Positions 57,797 to 64,000 of a stretch of DNA of 64,000 bases are shown piece after piece. The translations under genes were made by a program, and so were the position numbers. The stretch's first letter is position 1. Each line of letters begins with the position of its first letter. A model generated the notes under the pieces. It was not told the DNA's origin and did no database searches. It saw only the letters and a program-made list of their open reading frames with translations. The DNA is from Prochilodus magdalenae (Eukaryota; Chordata; Actinopteri; Characiformes; Prochilodontidae). Location: positions 1 to 64,000 of the forward strand of contig JAMWET010003109.1 in NCBI GenBank assembly GCA_024036415.1, read 5' to 3'.

Positions 57797-58312
57797 CTGA
57801 GAAAATTAGTATAAAAGGAATATTAAAGATCAAGTACTGTGACAGTAATCAAATAGCAGTATGTAATGAAGAAATCTTCACTAAATAATTAATCTGAGTA
57901 CCAGCGCTGAGATAATGCTAATCTCTACTAGCACTTCAGTGTTATGGTAACGGAAAACTAGCCATGATTTCACTTTCCACACAAGTTTAATTCTACTTTA
58001 GCCAGCTTTGCGTAAATACAGCAGCAGGATAGTTTATGGAATCGACCATGTCTGTATATCTATGACTCAGACGTATCTAAACTAAGCCTGTTCAATCCAC
58101 ACACAAGTATTAACAGCAAACATTAATATTACCTCATGTACATTAAACCTGTAAGCACAGTCGTGTACATTAGTGCGACCCTGCTGTTATGAGCGCTGGT
58201 ATAAATGAAAATATTGCCCCCGTGTGGAGAAGCTGTTAAACAACACATTATAATGAGCTGTAAATGTCCTGTTACTCATTTAGAAGATGAACGGATAACT
58301 AGGCCTAATTAC

Positions 58313-58482
58313 CTTCCTTTTCCGCGGGGCTTCTCTGTCGCGGTCCCCATGTCTTGGCCTCTCCTGCTTTCTGCCCCTCTTAAGGTACATGTGGCAGAAG
58401 GCGCCCCAGCACCCGAAGCCTGTGGGGCTGGATGGGGTGGCAGCTCTTGCTCCTGCTGAGTTGTTTCCAGCAGAGCTGTTGA
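58313..58482 (-). CDS. KRGRKQ exon (copy g)
   Basis: 170 bases with an open frame from the acceptor through GFGCWGAFCHMYLKRGRKQ and ERPRHGDRDREAPRKRK into the donor in phase 0. No stop is met upstream until beyond the acceptor. The only in-frame ATG is in CHMYLK, so the coding start may lie in an upstream exon. Confidence 0.45.
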
Positions 58483-58567
58483 CTACAGTACAAAATGACT
58501 GGGTTAGTTCAGGTGTGCTATGCTCCTCCAGCGACAGATTAAGAACTGTGAATCATTACTACTGTAC

Positions 58568-58632
58568 CTGTTTAATAATTTGATGCCACTTTCTGATTCT
58601 CTTCATCATTTTAATTTCTTCTTTTATTAAAT
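58568..58632 (-). CDS. RIRKWHQ exon (copy g)
   Basis: 65 bases, LIKEEIKMMKRIRKWHQIIK plus Gln, intact edges. Confidence 0.45.
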
Positions 58633-59467
58633 CTGAAAATTATAAAAAAGCAGAACTCTTCAGTTTCACACATAATCTACAGTTTACAGCACTTCACCAT
58701 CCACTGCTTCATTATCAGAAGGCTGAATGTGAAACAGTTTACAGTCAATGAAGAAAAATAAGACTAATTTCACACAGACCTACAAACATCTGAAAACAGA
58801 CAACACAAAGAAACACCACATTTCATTGAACTCACCAATATTTGCAGATTCTTAACGTTCCTATAATCTCGTTATATATGGAGAAAATATGTGGATACTT
58901 TTGGATATGACATGTTTAATTGATATGATTTGGAGATATTATGCGACTATTTCATTAAAATAGATATTTAAAATACTAAATGACATACTGTCAGGCTGAA
59001 ACAGGAAAGGATAAAAATAGGTAATCTTGTCTGATCTTATCTGCACTGTAAACAGTGTTTCATTGGTGAATTTTAATTTCAAATGAATTGGGTTCAAACT
59101 AAGAAAAGATCTTTAAACCAACGATCCTTTTAATCAAAGTCATTTGCTGAGTTAAGCTAAATGCATTTAATTGGTTGTAATGAATTATTTTTATGTATTA
59201 TTATAGAAAGTTTTACGGCAGCACTGTTTACAGTGTGGCCCGTATGTTTTAATAAGTAAAATGAGATATTTTGACTACAGCTGTTGTAGCGGAGTTAATC
59301 TCGCTCCATTCCCTTTTTTTATTAAATTGTAATGTTTTTGTATTACTGGCATTTAAAACATGTTTACCAATCATTTTATTTGTATTAGGTTTTTTTTTTA
59401 TTTAGGATTTTATTTATTCACTATTCTATTTTTTATTACTTCTATAATCCTTTTATTTGACTGGTTT
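58633..59467. other. AT-rich block, cycle 3, truncated
   Basis: Matches 12,394-13,230 and ends abruptly at 'gactggtttaaa', where KRGRKQ-side intron text begins. The hydrophobic exon is therefore missing from cycle 3. Confidence 0.5.
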
Positions 59468-59535
59468 AAATTTAAACTAAATGTAAATGTCCCGTTACTC
59501 ATTTATACGATGAACTGATAACTAGGCTCAATTAC

Positions 59536-59597
59536 CTTCCTCTCCTCCTTTCTCTTCCGCGGTGCTTCTCTGTCACGGCCCCCATCTCGTCCTGCAT
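59536..59597 (-). other. ATG-bearing first exon fused to a coiled-coil exon tail
   Basis: ATGCAGGACGAGATGG continues as GCCGTGACAGAGAAGC and the GGAAG/GTAATT donor. It sits directly beside the read-through tail of the coiled-coil exon at 59,634, with no terminal exon between. Confidence 0.4.
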
Positions 59598-59633
59598 GGT
59601 AAATGTACTGCCATGTCAGATCTGTATACTAAC

Positions 59634-60102
59634 CTGCCCCTCTTCTCAATGAGGTCCCATATTTCAGCAGAAACTCGGACTCCCTCTTCATCCATCTGCG
59701 TCTCTGTCAGAGGCTGCTCCTCTTTCTCCTGCTTCGTTTCCTGAAGCAGTTCTTCTTTCTTCTTTTCTTCCTCCAATCTTCCATCTCGCTGACAGTAGGT
59801 GTCTTCCTGTCAGCCTCCTGTGCCTGCTCTTCATTCTGTTGGTTCTCCACCACCACAACACAAACTTGTATTTGTTTGTGGATGGTGGTCTTTTTCCCCT
59901 CCATCTCCTATTGTCTCTCGTGCCTCCTGTCTTCATCAGTTACTGCCTCCATCTCACTGGTTAATTGTTCTTCTGAATGCCTGATTTCATCCTTCTCCAT
60001 CTGATTGTTCTCTAGCTCTATCTGCAGTGTTTCCAGATCTCTTTTTATCTCCTTTTCCTTCTCTTCGAATTCCACGATGTCCATTTCGATCTGTTCCACT
60101 GT
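59634..60102 (-). pseudogene. Coiled-coil exon, unit 10 (5' end deleted)
   Basis: Readable from VEQIEMDIVEFEEKEKEIKR to LIEKRG with a frameshift near 59,775. At 60,102 the exon is cut after its 'tgttccact' and joined to downstream intron text, losing the acceptor. The missing 60 bases are found at 60,372-60,431. Confidence 0.6.
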
Positions 60103-60371
60103 AATGAAGAAATCTTCACTGAATAATTAATCTGAGTACCAGCGCTGAGATAATGCTAATCTCTGCTAGCACTTCAGTGTTATGGTAACGGAAAACTAGC
60201 CGTGGTTTCACTTTCCACACAAGTTTAATTCTACTTTAGCCAGCTCTGCTTAAATACAGCAGCAGGATAATTTATGGAATCAACCATGTCTGTGTATCTA
60301 TGATTCAGATGTAGCTAAACTAAGCCTGTTAAATCCACACACAAGTATTAACAGCAAACATTAATCTGATC

Positions 60372-60431
60372 ATTCGATCTGTTCCACTGCCTCTTTCAGC
60401 TCCATAATCTCCGTTCTGATCTCCACGTTCT
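60372..60431 (-). pseudogene. Orphan 5' end of a coiled-coil exon
   Basis: Encodes NVEIRTEIMELKEAVEQ only, with 'gctcag' replacing the normal acceptor context. It lies 270 bases to the right of the truncated unit 10 and may be the displaced piece. Confidence 0.6.
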
Positions 60432-60434
60432 GAG

Positions 60435-60715
60435 CTTAACTTTAAACTTTTTTTGAAAGTATAAAAAGCGTGATGAAATGTAGACAGAGTTTTAATATTT
60501 TGTGTACAATGTATTTTAGATCTATTACGCAGGTTAAATTCCAAAATTAAGCAAAAGAACCTAAAAATGCTCTCGCAGGCTAAAATGTTAGTGTGTTAGT
60601 GTGGTTATAACTAATCTAAAGACAGTTCCATATTGATAATGTTTTTACTAGTTGTTAGACTGTATAATTAATATAGATCAGTATATATATATCAGATCAA
60701 TATAGATCAGATGTA
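60435..60715. other. No feature recognised
   Basis: AT-rich, with a small ATATAGATCAG tandem near 60,675-60,712. Confidence 0.4.
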
Positions 60716-60860
60716 ATGCAGTTCGAATCCTCCCCTCTATCTTCTAGATGTGTCCAAGTCCAGATGTGAGGTGCTCGTGCAGCCAATGCGAGGGGGTTTT
60801 CCTAAGACCCTCCAGGGAGGAACCAGAAGAAGCTTCTGCAGCGACTAGTACAAATCTCAT
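60716..60860 (+). mobile_element. SINE-like segment with tRNA-type B box
   Basis: AGTTCGAATCCTCCCC at 60,721 matches the RNA polymerase III B box found in tRNA-derived SINEs. The A box is not evident. It may belong with the L2-type tail at 61,135. Confidence 0.5.
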
Positions 60861-60889
60861 CCCTAGTTAGAATACTCGCAATCGAAAGA

Positions 60890-61089
60890 TGCAGCTTACT
60901 GTTTTGCTTTTAGGCATTTCTTCCCTCCCTGATTCTCCAAGGACTGTTTTCACCTCATTCGAGGGTTATCGTAACTGGAAAAAGGATACAGTGAAAGACG
61001 GTGGTTTCTGTTTTCATGCCAGATCTGAAGGCCATATAAATCCAATGTTTGCATGGACAGAGAACAAGAAAACAATAAAAGGGATGTAG
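60890..61089 (+). pseudogene. TTF-type zinc-finger fragment (hAT/ZMYM-like)
   Basis: The frame reads VFTSFEGYRNWKKDTVKDGG, then FCFHARSEGHINPMFAWTEN. The pattern F..GY.NWKKA..K..GF..HA.SE.H..AM..W is the TTF finger of hAT-related ZMYM proteins. No transposase core follows. A TTTTGCTTTTAG acceptor-like tract precedes it. Confidence 0.55.
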
Positions 61090-61129
61090 AGTACTCCTCT
61101 GGTAGTCTGGGCAAGACGCCCACACTGGC

Positions 61130-61215
61130 CTGCCTGTAATGTGATTAACTTTGTAAGTCGCTCTGGATAAGAGCGTCAGCTAAATGCCGTAAATGTATGT
61201 AATGTAAATGTATAG
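61130..61215 (+). mobile_element. L2/SINE-type 3' tail
   Basis: AAGTCGCTCTGGATAAGAGC followed by GTCAGCTAAATGCC and TGTAAATG units, the tail shared by L2 LINEs and their SINEs. Confidence 0.85.
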
Positions 61216-61689
61216 AGTACCTTGTCTAAGTTCCATGACCATTTTATTTCCACAGTGTGCTTATGCTCACTTAGTACAGCTCAGTCCATAGATTTTCTGG
61301 AGTAAGTTTTTCTTTGGATAGTTTCTTGTACAAATGCTGTCTGCAACGCTGCCACTCTGACACAGTCAAAAACGTTTTGCTTTTCCTCCTACACATCTGT
61401 CACTAATCACCTTTGTCTTACTTTAATACCTTTCCTTTGATAATGCCCACCTACAGTAGTGTTACTGTACTTCTATCACCTATTAAGTGATATCACATTG
61501 TATGGTCACTGATTTCTAATGAATCTTACAAACTGTTTCACATGATGCAAGACATTGATTGCATGAGATTAGGATTGTCTATAAGAGTTTGTAAAAGAAA
61601 GCCCATGCCCTCTTGTAGTGTGTACCTACTATTTCTCATCAAACTGTGATAACTGTGTTAAAATTAAATTCAGTATATATACACGTCTG

Positions 61690-61765
61690 CCATATGTTGC
61701 CACCCCTCAAAAATTCCTGCCCCCCTCTCGCCACCCCATAAATATTTTTCTAGATCCGCCCCTGC
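61690..61765. mobile_element. Possible DNA-transposon terminus
   Basis: Ends in TCTAGATCCGCCCCTG, whose complement CAGGGGCGGATCTAG is a terminal sequence seen on fish hAT-type elements. Only one end is visible. Confidence 0.4.
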
Positions 61766-61799
61766 TCTTAATGCATCTGTGTGTCTTAAATTGTTTGAA

Positions 61800-62020
61800 T
61801 GGCCAAGGTTCTATCCACACTCTAAACAGCAATCTGGGTTCTCTCCTGTGTGACTGGGTGACTGCACTGGTGTTTTTATATTTCCATAAACCTCCTCCTA
61901 CACTCCAAGCACCAGTGCACTTGCTCTTTTTTGTGAATGCACTGGTGTTTCTGGAGATCACTCTGCCAAGTGAAACTCTTCCCCATGTGCAGTTAAGAGT
62001 TTTCTTCTCTCCCGTCCTCT
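61800..62020 (-). pseudogene. C2H2 zinc-finger fossil
   Basis: On the minus strand GKSFTWQSDLQKHQCIHKKE is followed by HWCLECRRRFMEI, an in-frame stop, then KHQCSHPVTQERTQ, the decayed form of tandem C2H2 fingers with TGEK linkers. The first Cys pair is partly lost. No intact gene. Confidence 0.75.
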
Positions 62021-62479
62021 TTTGTTGTTGGTTTGCATGTAGTGTCTGAGCGCAGAGTGTTGCTGGAGGTTTGCACAGTGCCGGAGCTTCTTCTGGTTGC
62101 CATATTCTCACATTTAATATCTTGTGGTTGCAGCAGTCTAAGGTGTTCTCCTTGGTATCCTCGCCTGATTGGCTTGTAGAGGTAATTTTAAACTGTGTAG
62201 GGAAGTTAACACCAGTAGAGAAAGAAGATTTGCAACAGTTTGTCGTTCATTTCTGGAGAAGAGAAGGAAACTGCAATTTGACAGTGCAACCAAAGTATGT
62301 CAATATCATTGGCAATAATGTCCAAATAATGTGAAAATGTTCATGTAGTTACAGAGCAAAAAAAAACGTCCAGTAACACACAAAAGAGGAGATGAATAAA
62401 TAAGCTACACTACCCCTTGTTTTCATCTGTGAGGAGGTGGAGAAGATTCAGTAGGCTATCTTTTAATGTTGTTGGGGAT
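62021..62479. other. No feature recognised
   Basis: An 87-codon frame (62,071-62,334) has no recognisable features. Confidence 0.35.
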
Positions 62480-62790
62480 GAATTGCTCTTCAAATGATTT
62501 CTCCTCCAATGATTAAACAAAATTAAAATTAAATAGAATTTTAAATAGTTCTGTGAAGTTAGTAAGACCAAGTAAACCTGTTGACACCTTTCAAATAACA
62601 ATTATCTGCCAACCTGATACACTGCCATCAGTAGATTAGTTCTTTTAGCTCTGCATAATAAGCGTTAATACTTTAAGCATTAATAAGATTGTTCATTTTG
62701 TCATTCAAGTTTAAGAATGTGGATTTCACCCTGCTGCTTTTATAAGTGTTTTAAAAAGTGGGTTTTTGTGTTCCTAGTAATGGTGATAGG
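62480..62790. repeat. Decayed fragment of block A (fourth cycle)
   Basis: The text from the 'atgattaaacaaaa' stretch through 'gttctgtgaagttagtaagacca', 'acaattatctg' and 'cctgctgcttttata' follows the order of 885-1,100, 26,325-26,540 and 52,915-53,160. It is clearly more diverged than those three copies are from each other. It suggests that the duplication series once continued to the right. Confidence 0.6.
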
Positions 62791-64000
62791 TGTAGGTTTT
62801 TATTCCAACAAAGCAGAAAAAAGGTTTACAAGGTCTGAGGTTTTTATTGCATCCCTCCATATACACAATATAAAGTATAACAATTAAAATTAATGAGAAT
62901 TAATGGGAAACATGGATCAGACTTGGGCCAGAACAAATTTGCTGGGGATGTATTTTTGTTAAAAAAAATAAAAATGAATAAAATTACTATGTGCAGTCCA
63001 TGTATAAGGAATTCAATGTATAAGAAATATTATTCAGAGGAAGACTGTCTGTAAATATTTTTTTTAAAAACTGGAATAAAATGTTTCCAAATATAGGCTA
63101 CAATGGAAAGAACATGACTCCAGCCTCAGAAATTGTATGTTACAAAGTCCAGGAAGTCTTTATGAATTTTGCATAGATGTCAAACCAGTTCAAACATTGT
63201 TAAATATTACTAAGAAGTTAATAGTACATGATTTTGCTAGAACATCCATTATCCTTTCGAGCATCTATAGAAGTGATGGAACAAGCCTAATAAAACCTAT
63301 ACTGTACAGAATTGAAATATTGAATTGAAAATTTAAATTCCCACCTGTAAATTTACCAGCCAAAAACTAAACTTCAATGTGTTTATGGCATATTTTAAAA
63401 GTTTTTTTGGGAACTCTTAAACATTATACAAAGAATACTGTATACGCCAAGCTTAAAAACCTTCAGCACTTCATATCATACCATGGTCTACAACAAATAA
63501 AAAAAAATAAAATAAAATAAAAGAAAATGTCTCCCTGCCACCATTTTAGAAGATAACTCTGAAGCATAGTAGCAGTTTGACAAGAGCAAAAACGCCATAC
63601 CAATCAATAATACACTTCAAGCTTGAAAAGGTAGACTGGGCAAATAATCTGGAAAAAAAACTGGAAAAACGAATTTCTAATATGCCCGTTTACCGTGCAC
63701 GGGAAATCACTGCACTGAACAGTAGCTAGCTAGCTAGGCTAATTTTGTGAAACTCTTGATACGTTAGTTCGCTTAGCAACTTACCATGGCTTTTAGAGAG
63801 CAACTGGCTTACTAACGGAGTCTACGCTCATTCTGCTCCTCATACCAGACAGGACTGTTTCAGAACATTTACTAGCCCGAGAAACCGAAAACAAGTCTTG
63901 ACCCCAAACAGCACTGAAGACAACCCATTTTTCTGTTCGGGACTAACGGACAACTAGTCTTTTTTATGTGTAAAATGGTCTTTTTTTCAAAGCCCTCTTA
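62791..64000. other. Unassigned right end
   Basis: 62,820-62,850 repeats a short segment of 35,905-35,940 ('ggtttacaaggtctgaggtt'). An AAAAT tract is at 63,495-63,528. Near 63,780 the minus strand has CCATG/GTAAGT in a locally GC-richer stretch, a possible first exon ending in its start codon. It is unsupported otherwise. Confidence 0.35.

Larger units (their letters stand above)
52521..60434. repeat. Segmental duplication, cycle 3 (partial)
   Basis: The third copy starts inside block A: 52,520 matches 26,005, and the part equivalent to 25,095-26,000 is missing. It proceeds through L2 (54,109), the cassette (55,704), the coiled-coil units (56.8-60.4 kb) and the AT-rich block. The AT-rich block is truncated at about 59,467, where it jumps directly into another coiled-coil unit. 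The palindromic minisatellite part is absent. Confidence 0.8.

Noticed and set aside
61618..62049. 143-codon plus-strand frame
   Set aside because: It is the complement of the C2H2 finger fossil and a transposon end.

Overview
The window looks like a teleost fish genome. It is AT-rich, gene-poor and full of introns with GT/AG borders. It carries L2-type LINE fragments with the fish L2/SINE tail (GTCGCTCTGGATAAGAGCG), a ZBED-type hAT element, a Tc1 element with long inverted repeats, a fold-back element, an interstitial telomere tract and C2H2 and TTF zinc-finger fossils. There is no bacterial-style coding density. The species cannot be fixed from the sequence alone.

Large scale: the first ~60 kb is a three-fold segmental duplication. 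The same ordered blocks recur at 1-25 kb, 25-52 kb and 52-60 kb: unknown block A, truncated L2, exon-like cassettes, coiled-coil exon cluster, AT-rich block, palindromic minisatellite. The L2 copies mark the period (about 1,969, 27,503 and 54,109, so 25.5 and 26.6 kb). A decayed piece of a fourth copy is at ~62.5 kb. Insertions between and within cycles are a 6.3 kb block at 14.1-20.4 kb with an OB-fold-like gene, a hAT element (44,553-47,055) and a Tc1 element (48,660-50,178). For both transposons the paralogous copies preserve the empty target site.

Coding content: the main signal is a repeatedly duplicated minus-strand exon set that I do not recognise. Read 5' to 3' on the minus strand it contains a candidate non-coding first exon, a short hydrophobic exon (core LVLLGALVCLLTFNI), a 21-residue basic exon (RIRKWHQ), an Arg/Lys-rich exon (KRGRKQ), a ~165-residue Glu/Lys-rich coiled-coil exon, and a 30-residue terminal exon ending SKKPT-stop. 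The junction from coiled coil to terminal exon is phase-compatible. Every coiled-coil copy examined in detail has a frameshift, stop, deletion or diverged segment, so this window looks like a decaying or recombining array rather than a set of intact genes. The inferred ancestral product would be a small membrane-anchored coiled-coil protein.

The second real gene candidate is on the plus strand (15,674-18,375). It has three exons with phase-0 junctions, an OB-fold-like segment and one frameshift. From 60.4 kb to the end the sequence holds a SINE, a TTF zinc-finger fragment, a C2H2 finger fossil and otherwise unassigned DNA.
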